DNA of 64,000 nucleotides. It comes from Zizania palustris. Taxonomy: Eukaryota; Streptophyta; Magnoliopsida; Poales; Poaceae. The notes under the pieces are model-generated. The model did not search any database. It had not been told where the DNA came from and was given only the letters and a program-made list of their open reading frames with translations. The DNA is taken from contig JAAALK010000082.1 of the NCBI GenBank assembly GCA_019279435.1, forward strand, positions 83,610,989 through 83,674,988, read 5' to 3'. Position numbers and translations under genes: made by a program. Positions 11,218 through 21,400 of this stretch are shown here, in pieces (the stretch's first letter is position 1; each line of letters starts with the position of its first letter).

Positions 11218-13071
11218 TCCTCCCCCTCTTGAATTGGAGTCGTCCTTGACTCAAGCTCATCGTCATCTCCCAAATAGGGCTTTAAATCTGAAATGTTAAA
11301 TGTGGGACTAACCTCAAAAGCTGCAAGCAACTCAAGTTTATATGCATTTTCATTTATCTTCTCAAGCACACGGAAAGGACCATCAGCACGGGGCATCAAT
11401 TTAGACTTTCTCAAATCAGGAAAACGATCCTTGCGCAAGTGCAACCAAACAAGATCACCTGGTTCAAATGTTATCTCTTTTCTACCCTTACTACCATAAG
11501 CACGATATTTCTCATTCATTTTCTTTATGTTTGCTTTAGTAGTTTCATGCATTTTAAGCAATAATTTAGCACGTGTAGTAGCATCAAAATTCAATTTTTC
11601 AGATGGTGGCAATGGTAGCAAATCAATAGGAGCACGCGGATTAAAGCCATAGACCACTTGAAACGGACTTACCTTAGTAGTGGAGTGTACTGACCTATTA
11701 TATGCAAACTCAATATAAGGTAGACACTCTTCCCAGAGCTTCAAGTTAGTCTTCAAAACAACCCTCAACATGGTGGACAATGTACGGTTGACGACCTCCA
11801 TTTGCCCATCCGTTTGGGGGTGACAAGTAGTAGAAAACAGCAGCTTCGTCCCTAGTTTATGCCACAACGTCCTCCAAAAATGACTTAAGAATTTAGCATC
11901 ACGATCTGAAACGATGGTATTGGGAACTCCATGCAAGCGTATGACCTCTCTGAAAAACAAATCAGCAACATTGGTAGCGTCGTCGCTCTTGTGACAAGGT
12001 ATAAAATGCGCCATTTTAGAGAACCGATCTACCACCACAAAAATACTATCCCTCCCCCTCTTAGTTCTAGGTAATCCTAACACAAAATCCATAGAAATAT
12101 CCTCCCAAGGTACACTAGGAACGGGCAGAGGCATATAAAGACCATGTGGGTTTAGACGGGACTTAGCTTTATTGCAAGTAGCGCATCGTGCCACATAGCG
12201 CTCAACATCTCGTCTCATCCTAGGCCAATAGAAGTGTGTGGACAGCACATCTTCGGTTTTCTTTGATCCAAAATGACCCATCAAACCACCACCGTGTGCT
12301 TCCTGCAATAACAACAAGCGAAGAGAGCTAGCCGGCACGCATAACTTGTTAGCACGAAAAAGATATCCATTATTCAGCACATATTTTTTCCAAGCATGGT
12401 CATTTGTAAAATTTGCAAAAGCATCTATGAAGTCCAAATCAGTAGCATACATGTCCTTCAATGTTTCTAAACCAAAGATCTTATAATCAAGTTGAGAAAG
12501 CAATGTATAAAGTCTAGATAAAGCATCGGCAATCACATTATCTTTCCCTTTCTTATGCTTAATGATATATGGAAAAGTCCCAATAAATTCTACCCATTTA
12601 GCATGTCGTTTATTCAGATTTGCTTGACTACGTATATGCTTCAATGCTTCATGATCCGAATGAATAATAAACTCCTTAGGCAAAAGGTAATGTTGCCAAG
12701 TTTCAAGCACATGCACTAAGGCATATAATTCCTTATCATAGGTAGAATAATTCAACTGTGGACCATGTAATTTCTCACTAAAATAGGCCACGGGTTTACC
12801 TCCTTGTAGCAGCACACCTCCTATTCCAAAACCACTAGCATCACATTCTAACTCAAAAGGCTTACTGAAGTCGGGTAGCTAAAGTAGAGGTGCATGTGTA
12901 AGACGATCCTTGAGTGTGGCAAAAGCTTGTTCTTGTGCTGGTTCCCAAGTAAAAGTAACTCCCTTCTTGGTCAACTAATGCAAAGGACCGTCTATGGTGC
13001 TGAAATCTTTCACAAAACGCCGGTAGAAACCTGCAAGACCAAGAAAACTACGTACTGCAAGGTTAGTTTTA
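10980..13071 (-). pseudogene. CRM-like pol: RNase H, integrase and LTR-encoded tail
   Basis: On the minus strand the segment starts at the end of RT (F-L-G-L-A-G-F-Y-R-R-F-V), passes stops near 12975 and 12879, and then runs open for 611 codons (12815-10980). RNase H shows C-D-A-S-G-F, K-E-L-Y-A, S-D-H-E-A-L and A-D-A-L-S-R. Integrase has the HHCC zinc motif (C-A-T-C), Asp in M-D-F-V-L-G-L-P, Asp in S-D-R-D-A-K-F and Glu in M-E-V-V-N-R-T. A GPF-type C-terminal domain follows, then an Arg-rich tail (P-I-T-R-A-R-A-R) encoded within the LTR. The reverse transcriptase palm with its x-D-D box is absent upstream. The long open RNase H-integrase frame despite about 3% LTR divergence is notable. Confidence 0.88.
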
Positions 13072-13629
13072 GTTGCAAGCATGACACATCCTTTCAGATT
13101 AATAACTTGTGATGAAGAAGGAGAAGCAACTTTATCTTTTTGTTGCCTCGAAAGTGTTTTAGCTACTTGCTGATTTTCAGACGGTTGTTTGCTCTTTTGT
13201 GCGTCCCTAGCATGTTTTTCTTGTTCAAATTTCACAATTTCAGCAGGAGTCATAGGAAGCAGGGTAACTTTCTTTCCTTTATACATAAATGTGTACTTAT
13301 TGCTCCTACCATGGTGTGTAGCATCAGTATCATACTCCCAAGGTCTACCAAGTAACAGAGAACATGCTTGCATTGGTACTACATCAAAATCAGCAACTCC
13401 GAAGTATATACCAATGGAAAATTTGATGTGAGCAGTTTGTGTTACCTTGACCTTACCGCTATTGTTGAACCATTGCACATGGTAAGGGTGTGGATGCGCA
13501 CGTGTGGGAAGTTGAAGCTTCGTTACCATGTCGTGGCTCACCAAATTGTTGCAACTACCGCTGTCGATGATGACACGTACACGGTAGTCATTGACGATGA
13601 AGAAGGTCTAAAACAGATTGTTTCGTTGT
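13072..13629 (-). pseudogene. CRM-like protease and linker, joined to RT end by deletion
   Basis: On the minus strand the aspartic protease signature I-I-D-S-G-S-C-N-N is followed by L-L-L-G-R-P-W, the second conserved protease element. A Lys/Gln-rich linker then ends at about 13072 in V-I-N-L-K-G-C-V-M-L-A-T-K-T-N-L. The next residues are already the last part of RT. In related elements roughly 1 kb encoding the RT fingers and palm lies between these points, so a large internal deletion is inferred. A stop separates this frame from gag upstream (near 13610). Confidence 0.8.
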
Positions 13630-14948
13630 GCCCGTTCGTCCTGCTCCATGTGAGTGCTTAAAACACGTTGTACAATAAGTGCTTCATGGTCGGCAGAGGC
13701 ATCCGGTGCAAAAACAGCGTCATCGTCGGATGCATCGTCATTTCCTGCAATGTTAGCAGCAAGTGCATATTCATCTTCAACATCACTATCACTTACGTAG
13801 CCACCGTCTTCCGTAGCAATATAAGCCCGCTGGCTAGGGCAGTCCTTCATAACGTGGCCAAATCCTTTGCATCGGTGACACTGGATCGCTGCAGAACGTG
13901 CGGTAGAGGTCGCTGAGGAGGTGGGCTTGGCTGGCGCCTTGGATGCTGCAGCCTTGGAGCTCTCAGCCTGGGCTGTAGATGTAGAAGGTGCTGATGTAGC
14001 CGCCGGTCAAGAAGGTGGTGGTGGTCACTGCTGTTGCTGCTGCCCACTTGAGCGTGAAGTGGCACCACCAATATTGGTCCTCATGCTGCGTGGTGGTTGT
14101 TGGCGACCCTGCAATTCTTTTTCTGCAAGCATAGCAAGGTGGAAAAGACGAGTGATAGTATTGTATTCTTTATAATCAATGATATCCTGAATTTCACGTC
14201 TTAAACCACCATAAAAACGGGCCATTTTATCCTCATTGTCCTCCTCAATTTCAGCGCGCATGCAACCTATTTGCAACTCCTGATAATACTCATCTACCGA
14301 TTTATTTCCTTGGTTTAGGCGCTGCAATTTTTTTCTCAAATCACGTTTATATGAAGGAGGAACCCATCTACCACGCTTTTGCCGTTTTAACATATCCCAA
14401 TTTTGTGGTTCATTGCCAACCTGATCTATTTCAGTCCACCAAAGAAGAGCATATCCAGTGAAGTCACTAGTAGCTAAGCGCACGCGGTGGATAGCAGGAA
14501 CCATGTGAGCATTAAATTTTTGTTCGATTGACATCTCCCAATCTAAATATGCATCTGGATCATAGGTGCCAGCAAAATGAGGTACTGAAAATTTTACCTT
14601 AGAGTAGGGATCATTGTTCCCGTGGTTGTCATTGTTACCTCGTGGATGGCGGTTGCGGTGGCCGCCCATTCCTTGATGGTTGAACTGAAAGCGATGACGC
14701 GCAGCCTCGTCAGGGTCAATGGCATTGTTTCCGGCATAGGATAGGTCGTCTTCCTCCTCAACATGGTCGTCGTCGTCTTGTGCAGCAGGCAATCGTGTCT
14801 CTAGGGCAGTCATCCGGTCCACTAGGTCAGCCACAGTACGCGTGAGATGTTCGATGGAATGTTGGGTCTACCGCTGAGACTCTAGTAGAGCACGTCGTGA
14901 GACACAGTCATTAAAATCAGATGGAGGAGTACCGCTGTTATCTGCCAT
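13630..14948 (-). pseudogene. CRM-like gag with one zinc knuckle
   Basis: The likely start ATG is at 14948-14946 (M-A-D-N-S-G-T). An in-frame stop lies near 14866, after which the frame is open from 14834 to 14025. The retrotransposon gag core (D-P-D-A-Y-L-D-W-E, A-L-L-W-W-T, R-D-L-R-K-K-L-Q-R-L) is clear. After a Gln-rich run the frame shifts. The CCHC knuckle (C-H-R-C, H, C-P-S-Q-R) is at about 13882-13835, followed by an acidic Asp/Ala-rich segment. Gag would package the element RNA; this copy is broken. Confidence 0.82.
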
Positions 14949-15365
14949 GTTAGTGAAAAGACAAGCAACAAAGAATAATCCTTATGGAAAACAGCTAGGT
15001 GGGGTGTTGGGTGTGTGGTGGAAGCAATCCGTCAAGCGCCTTACCCACGCTTGCAAGTGTTCTTACCACGCCGCAGTGAGGTCACCGGCCTACAGGTGAT
15101 GAACCAAGTGGATGGTGGTGTGCAATTGCAAGAAATGAACCTGTCCTTACCAAGAGAAAGGTGTAGCTTGGAAGGCAAAGTGAGTAGCAAGGATTAGCGA
15201 TAGTAATAACAGTTTAACCAAGTTCAATAAGTGTTCCCTAGTACTCGTCAAAGTTGCTGGCCTTAGTGCTCCCAAAGTGAAAATTCAAGCAATAGAGGGA
15301 AACTATGTGCCCAAAACTCAAGTGGAGGCAATAATAGGCTAAATTCAGCTCTTTGCCGCTGCCAC

Positions 15366-15511
15366 TGATCGGACAAGGGATCGGACAAGAGATCGGACAA
15401 GGGATCAGACAAGGGATCAGACAAGCAGAATCTGCCGCTGCCGCTGATCGGGACAAGGGATCGGACAAGAGATCGGACAAGGGATCAGACAAGAGATCGG
15501 ATAAGCAATCG
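15366..15511. repeat. 12-bp tandem repeat in the CRM-like leader
   Basis: Units close to gatcggacaagg repeat in two blocks of about five and six copies. The blocks are separated by a copy of the short spacer cagaatctgccgctgccgct. The second block looks like a duplication of the first. Confidence 0.8.
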
Positions 15512-16107
15512 ACATGACCAGTTTTTTTTATTATTATTTTTTTCACTCTATTTTTTTTGAACAAGGATGACAAGAGATGCAACCACAAAAATAGGCACCC
15601 GCAACTGAGGTGGGATGTGGTTCACAGAAATTCAACAAGTTATCTGAACGGCGAGCAAAAACTTTGACCAATTTTTTTCTTTATCTTCCTGATTTTTTTG
15701 GTGATTCTAATGAAGGCTAACAGGGAAACCATGTTAGGGTACCCCCCAAATTGGGTCAAGAATAAGCTCAAAAAATTTCAGATTTTTCTGCCAAACGAGC
15801 GAAAAGTTATGCCTGTTTTACCGAAGGGGGGTCACAAAGAGTCGATGTGGAAAACGAGTAGGGCTGTGGAGGGGGGGTTTTCGGGAGGGGAATTTTTTTG
15901 AGACACAAGACCAACTACTACTCAAACGACACAAAGGGATTACTAAACCAACAACAAGACTCGACCAAGAACACAAACTCAACAAGGTTAAAAACTAAAA
16001 TTAAAATCGCAAGGCACAAAGGGGTTCTCGGTGGGGATTTTTTTGAGGGTTTTCTGGACTCTAGGTAGAAATAAACGAAGATCAAGATTACCTAACGGGA
16101 AACCTTC

Positions 16108-16119
16108 GCTCTGATACCA
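16108..16119 (-). promoter_or_regulatory. Primer binding site, initiator Met tRNA (CRM-like)
   Basis: On the minus strand TGGTATCAGAGC lies two bases inside the 5' LTR end. This is the standard plant PBS complementary to the 3' end of initiator methionine tRNA, from which minus-strand cDNA synthesis starts. Confidence 0.92.
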
Positions 16120-16121
16120 AC

Positions 16122-17032
16122 TAATGGGGGATTGGTCCCGATCTTCCGCTAGGTAAAGGATAACTTGGATTGGTGGAGAATCTCGACGTTGACGATCCAA
16201 GGCTCCGGTCCGGCGGATCAAAACCTTGCAATCGCTACACCACCGTCTCCGTTGGTTATCAACCACGCAAGGCGTGATTGACCTCGCCACGAAGGCTAAT
16301 TCCTGCAAGCGAACCCAAGAACACAAGCAAGAACAGGAAGGATACAAGTCGAATGCCAAATCACAGATAAACTATGAAGAGGAGAGGTTTCACAAACGCC
16401 GATGCAGCAGCCAATTGGTCTGGTGGAAGGGGCGGGATCTAAACACACAAGTGTAGATGCAAACAAAGCAAAACCTGACCCTAAAGGTGGCTGGCGTGAG
16501 TATATAAGGAGTGGGCAGCCTGTAGAAGACGAACAGACTCAGACTATGGGCTAGAAGACGTACAGACTTGGACTATGGGCCAACACAGCCCAATTCTATC
16601 ACTCAGGACTGTTTTAAACACGCAGGACGGCTCGAGACTCCAAATGAGGTGAAACCAACGCCAAAAAATCCATCTTCTCCTTAGCTTTCCAAAAAGTCCA
16701 AGAACGCGCCAATCGGACTTCGTATGAGGAAGTTACACCCATTTTGGTGCATGGTGGTTGATGTAGTCCGAACCAGCGAATTCTTGACTTCAAATCATCC
16801 GTGCGACTCCGTCTTCAACTCCAACTCTTCTATTCCATCTCCCATGTTCCTAAGCAACAAAATATCACTAGTATTCAGTAGCATCCTATCCAAACAAATA
16901 TTAACATAGTTGCTAAGGAAAGAATTAACCTCATGGTTCAAGCCACGAGCACGGGCGCGTGTGATTGGTCCTTGTAATTGAATTGTTGGTGGAGGCTTCA
17001 TGTGTGCATCATGTAAAGTGATGTCCTCATCA
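16122..17032 (-). repeat. 5' LTR of the CRM-like element
   Basis: This 911-bp LTR is paired with 10307-11217. It still carries an open copy of the pol tail frame (17032 down to about 16795), as expected when the LTR overlaps coding sequence. TSD copy agatg follows at 17033-17037. Confidence 0.92.
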
Positions 17033-17764
17033 AGATGACCCCAATAGGTACATCTGGGGGCCTGGACAAGGGTGAGAGCGGCGTCAAGGTCAATGAGAGA
17101 GAGTATCGAGGGATGATTGAATCGCTGCTGTACTTGACGGCGACGAGACCAGACATTCAATTTGCCGTGGGACTGTGCGCGCGCTTCCAGTCTTCACCAC
17201 ACGCATCTCAGCGGCAGGCTGTCAAGCACATTTTTAGGTACCTTACCTATGCGCCTGATCTAGGTCTTTAATATTCAGCATCACTGTCTCTTGAGTTATC
17301 TGGCTTTTCCGACGCTGACTTTGGTGGGTGTTGGCTGGATCGCAAGTCGACTTCCGGTACTTACCAGTTTCTTGGTTCTTCACTTGTTTCTTGGTCTTCT
17401 CGAAAATAATCTAGAGTTGCACTTTCTACCATAGAGGATGAGTATGTAGCTGCTGCTAGCTGCTACTCACAGTTGGTTTGGATGATTTCCACATTGAGAG
17501 ATTTTGGGTTGTTCTTCCCTGCTAGAGTACCTTTTTGTGATAGTACAAGCGCGATTAGTGTAGGGAAAAAACCCATGTCTTCATTCAAAAACCAAACATA
17601 TTGATGTGCGCTTTCACTTTCTGAGGGATCAATATGAGAAAGGTGTCATTGACCTTGTTCATGTTGATACCCATCATCAGTTGGCAGACATTTTTATCAA
17701 ACCTCTAGATCAGTGTACTTTTGAGCGTTTGTGAGGGCATTTGGGAATTGTGTATCCTTTTTAG
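17033..17764 (+). pseudogene. Element B RT end and RNase H
   Basis: The frame continues from 10306 without a gap, giving K-P-Q-M-T-P-I-G-T across the junction. Copia RNase H motifs follow: L-L-Y-L-T-A-T-R-P-D-I, D-A-D-F-G-G-C, D-R-K-S-T-S-G-T, E-Y-V-A-A-A-S-C and a damaged H-I-D-V-R-F. Stops occur near 17270 and 17408, and a frameshift near 17565-17580. The copia C-terminus (L-A-D-I-F-I-K-P-L-D) leads to the stop at 17762-17764. Tat-1 inserted ten bases later. Confidence 0.9.
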
Positions 17765-17773
17765 GATATTTTG

Positions 17774-17778
17774 AGCCA
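17774..17778. repeat. TSD agcca, left copy (Tat-1)
   Basis: agcca lies directly left of the Tat-1 5' LTR and recurs at 29991-29995. Confidence 0.93.
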
Positions 17779-18405
17779 TGTTGGGGGAGATAATCCCTGG
17801 AGTCGACGGGGTGGGCCCCCAGCCGGAGGGCCCGGGCTTAATGACGAAGGCCGCCTTCCGGAGGAGCAAGGCCGGAGGCCATCTTCCGGAGGAGCAAGGC
17901 CGGAGGTCTCCTTCCGGAGGAGCGTGGCCGGAGGTCTCCTTCCGGAGGAGCGAAGCCGGAGGCCACCTTCCGGTAGGAGGAAGACGGAGGCCGCCCCTCG
18001 GCGTAGGACACGGGAGCTCGTCTTCCGGAGGCTGAAGGCCCGGGGCTCTCGGCCGACCCGGCGAGACGGGCCCGAAGAGAGTCGTGGCGGGAAAAGGACT
18101 AGGCAGTCGTACGAAAGGACAGGATCGTGATCTTCTGAGCCGTGTCGGGCGGCGCAGGAAGAGCCCGACACGGCCGATGCGCTGTCAGAGTCGAATCTTC
18201 TTGTCTGTACTATGTATCTCCTTGTCGGTACTACCGGTCAGGGTTGGTCGGGTGGCCTTTGGCAGCCCGGAGGCGCTTAGTCCTCTAGGCGGGGCACCCT
18301 ATAAATACCCCCCACTACAGTTGTAACAGGCAAGCTGACCAAGGCATTGAATACACTACTCTTGTTTTCCACTAAAACCTGCTGGTTCGATCCGTCGTCC
18401 CAACA
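17779..18405 (+). repeat. 5' LTR of Tat-1
   Basis: TGTTGG...CCAACA, 627 bp, with a TATA box CTATAAATA at 18299-18307. Four 28-bp GC-rich tandem units (about 17850-17961) lie in its 5' third. It is nearly identical to 29336-29990 apart from one repeat unit. Confidence 0.95.
18299..18307 (+). promoter_or_regulatory. TATA box of the Tat-1 5' LTR
   Basis: CTATAAATA about 100 bp before the LTR end is the likely core promoter of the genomic RNA. The same word is at 29884-29892 in the 3' LTR and, inverted, at 3540-3548 in the solo LTR. Confidence 0.75.
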
Positions 18406-18407
18406 GT

Positions 18408-18425
18408 TGGCGCCGTCCGTGGGGA
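18408..18425 (+). promoter_or_regulatory. Primer binding site of Tat-1
   Basis: TGGCGCCGTCCGTGGGGA begins two bases after the LTR. It starts with TGG, complementary to a tRNA CCA end. The first nine bases match the Asp-tRNA type PBS used by several plant Ty3 elements; the exact tRNA is not certain. Confidence 0.75.
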
Positions 18426-18471
18426 TCCTAGTCCGAAAAGCTAGTGTCCTCTACACCCATCCACCCAAAGC

Positions 18472-21400
18472 ATGTCGAGCCGGAAAGGAGCGAGCACGGC
18501 CCCCCTGCGCAGGTCGACCCGAACCGCTGGGGGCGAGCCCGCCTCGGCCGTCGACCCCAATCCTTCAGCTCCCGTCACCACAACCGTCGGAGCGGCGCCT
18601 CCAGCGGGCTCCACCCAGTTGCAAGAAGAGACGCCCGGAGCTCAAGGCACCGACGGCCTGCCCGAGCCGACCTCCGCCGACCTGGCCGGGTCGCCGGGCG
18701 GGCCGCCGGAGCAGCATCTCCCAGGCGGACCTCCAGTAGTAGTGTCCCTTCAGACAGACTACGTCCGCTCGCGGGACCCCGACACAACTTCCGGGGGAAG
18801 CGGGAGCCAAGCCGATGCCCTGGCCGCCGAGAACGCCAGGCTAAAGGCGGAGCTGGCTTTGTGGCGTCAGGAAGCGTCGCTCCGCCCCCCGGCCCCTCCG
18901 GCAGCCTTCCGCGCCGCGAGAGCTGCGGTCACGGACCTGAGTGACGACGAGAACCCCCCGGAGGAGGAGAACGCATCATACGACGAGGACTCCCCCCTGC
19001 ACCCGGACCTCCAGAGGGTGCGTTTCAGTTCGAGCTTCCGCGCCGCCAAGCTCCCCAAGTACTCCGGGGACTCCGACCCCGGCGAGTTCTCTCGCTCTTA
19101 CGCTCTGGCGATAGAAGCGTCTGGGGGGAGCCGGGACGCCATGGCCAAATGCTTCCCTCTGGCGCTCGAAGGGATCGCCCTTCGGTGGTTCTGGTCCCTC
19201 CGGCCAGGGACCATCCACTCGTGGGAGCAGCTGAAAAAGAAGTTCGTCAACAACTTCCAGGGGACCTTCGTGGCCCCCATGTCCACCGGGAGCCTTTTTC
19301 AAGTGAAGCAACAACCCGGAGAGACCCTGCGACAATACTCCCAGCGCTTTGCGCACACCAAAGCTCAGATCAAGGGGCTTTCGGCTTCTTCAGTCATCGA
19401 CGCGGCCCGGGAAGGCGTCACCCACCCAGGTCTCCTCGACAAGCTCCACCGGAAGCCCATCTCTTCGGTGGCGCAGCTCATGACGTACTTCGAAGAGTAC
19501 GCCCGGTCCGAAGAGGGCCAGATACGCCGACAGGCGATGGTAGTCCCTGTCCGGGCTCCGAGCGTCCGAGCGTACGAAGCACCTCCAGAGCCCAGCCGGG
19601 GCCCACGTCGCGCCCCTGACTTCCGGCGCCCGGAGCCCGCTCGCCCGGACCTTGTTCATCAAGATTCACGGCGGAACCGAAAGCACTTTCGGGGGGAAGT
19701 CCTTAGCATCACCCCTCAAGCGCCCGCCAAGCACCTGCACACGCCCGACGGAAGTCGCCAGGCCGGGTCCAAGCCTCCACCCCGAGCGCCTGCCAGGGGA
19801 ACCTTTTACTGCAGCGTCCATGGAGAGAACCGGAGCCACGACACCGACTCCTGCCGCACCATCCTCGCTCTTCGCAGTGACTACCTCGAGCGCCAGTCCG
19901 GTCGCGGTTCCTCCGACCGAGGGCATTCTACCCCTCGGCCGGACCCAGTCCAAATAGTCGGGCGTCAGGAAGAGCCGGAGGCCATGACCCCGGCCGAGGG
20001 ATTCGGCGGAGTCCCGGCCCTCAAACTCGAAGCCGCTCCGGACCGTGGCAAGCGCGTGGTCCTTCCCATATCCGGAGGGGGAGCCCTCGGAGCGCTGTCC
20101 AAGCGGCAGCGTCGGGATTACGTTCGGGAAGTTGGGCACATCGGCACGTCCAGCCCTTCGATCCTCCCGGAGTGGTCTCACGTCCGCATCAGCTTCACCG
20201 CTGAAGATGCCGCCGGAGTCAAGTTTCCTCACGCCGACCCACTCGTCATTTCGGCAGACATCGCCGGAGCCGAGGTGCGTCGCATTTTAGTCAACGGAGG
20301 AAGTTCCGCTGACATCATCTTCGTGCAGGCCTTTGACCAACTGTGCTTGTCACGCAAGCACCTGCTGCCAGCCTCGCGACCGCTCCAAGGCTTCTCGGGC
20401 CCTCCGCACGATGCTCTGGGCCAGGTCTTGTTGGAAGTGGCGTTCGGCACCGCGCCCCTCCAGCGTCGCGAAGAAATCCTGTTCGACGTCGTCGACGCTC
20501 CGTACGCCTACAACGCCATCTTCGGCCGAGGGATGCTCAACCGCTTCGGCGCCATCGCTCACCACAACTACCTCTGCCTCAAGATGCCGACTCCCGGAGG
20601 GGTGTTGTCTGTCCTGGGCGACCAAGCCGCAGCCCGCCGGGTCGAGTACGGCCATGCGGCGCCACTAGAGCCGCGGCAGGTCCACAGTGTCCGCGAGGGC
20701 GCCGAAGACACCAACCTCCCACTGGAGGCCGGCCCTGCGCAGAAAGGGCGCCCCGTCAAACCCCTCCCAGAAGGGGAAGTCATCACCAAGACCCTGACTC
20801 ATGGGGGGAAAGAGTACGCGATCAAGTTCGGAGGGGGCCTGGAGCCAGAACTATCAGCACAGCTCGAGGCCATCGTCTGTAACAACCTCGACATCTTCGC
20901 ATGGTCGGACGAAGACATCCCTGGCGTCGACCGGACCATCATCGAGCATTCCCTGGCGGTTGATCCGAAGGCACGACCAGTCCGCCAGGGGCTTCGGAGG
21001 CTATCCGCCGAACGGGCCGAGCTCGCCAAGGCAGAGACCGACAAGCTGCTCCGCGCCGGGGTCATCAGGGAAGTGAGTCACACCGACTGGTTGTCCAACC
21101 CTGTGTTTGTCCAGAAGAAAACATCTGGCAAATGGCGCATGTGTATCGACTTTACTTCTTTGAATAAAGCTTGCCCCCGTGACCCCTACCCGCTGCCTCG
21201 CATCGATCAGCTAGTAGATTCCACAGCCGGAGCCGAGCTCCTCAGCTTCCTCGACGCATATTCCGGTTATCATCAGATCTGGCTCAAGCCTGAAGACCAA
21301 GTGAAAACCAGCTTCGTCACCCCAGCCGGAGTGTTCTGTTACCTCCGGATGCCCTTCGGCCTCCGTAATGCCGGAGCAACCTTTTCAAGGTTAATCTCAA

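Larger units (their letters stand above)
14949..16121 (-). other. CRM-like 5' leader between primer site and gag
   Basis: This is about 1.1 kb of untranslated leader on the minus strand. It contains a short tandem array (15366-15511), AT-rich stretches near 15520-15570 and G-rich patches near 15840-15900. No gene-like frame is evident. Its length is normal for a plant chromovirus leader. Confidence 0.7.
10307..17032 (-). mobile_element. CRM-like Ty3 element, RT core deleted
   Basis: A 6726-bp minus-strand element with two 911-bp LTRs and TSD agatg. On the minus strand the LTR begins TGATGAGGACATCAC; the other end reads ...CCCCCATTA, so the termini are TG...TA rather than TG...CA. A Met-tRNA primer site and a polypurine tract are present. 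The pol frame runs on into the 3' LTR, so the LTR itself encodes the last 79 or so residues. That overlap and the LTR start are typical of the plant CRM (centromeric chromovirus) clade; the clade call is from general knowledge, not alignment. By eye about 3% of LTR positions differ. Gag has stops and the RT core is missing, so it could move only with helper enzymes. Confidence 0.85.
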
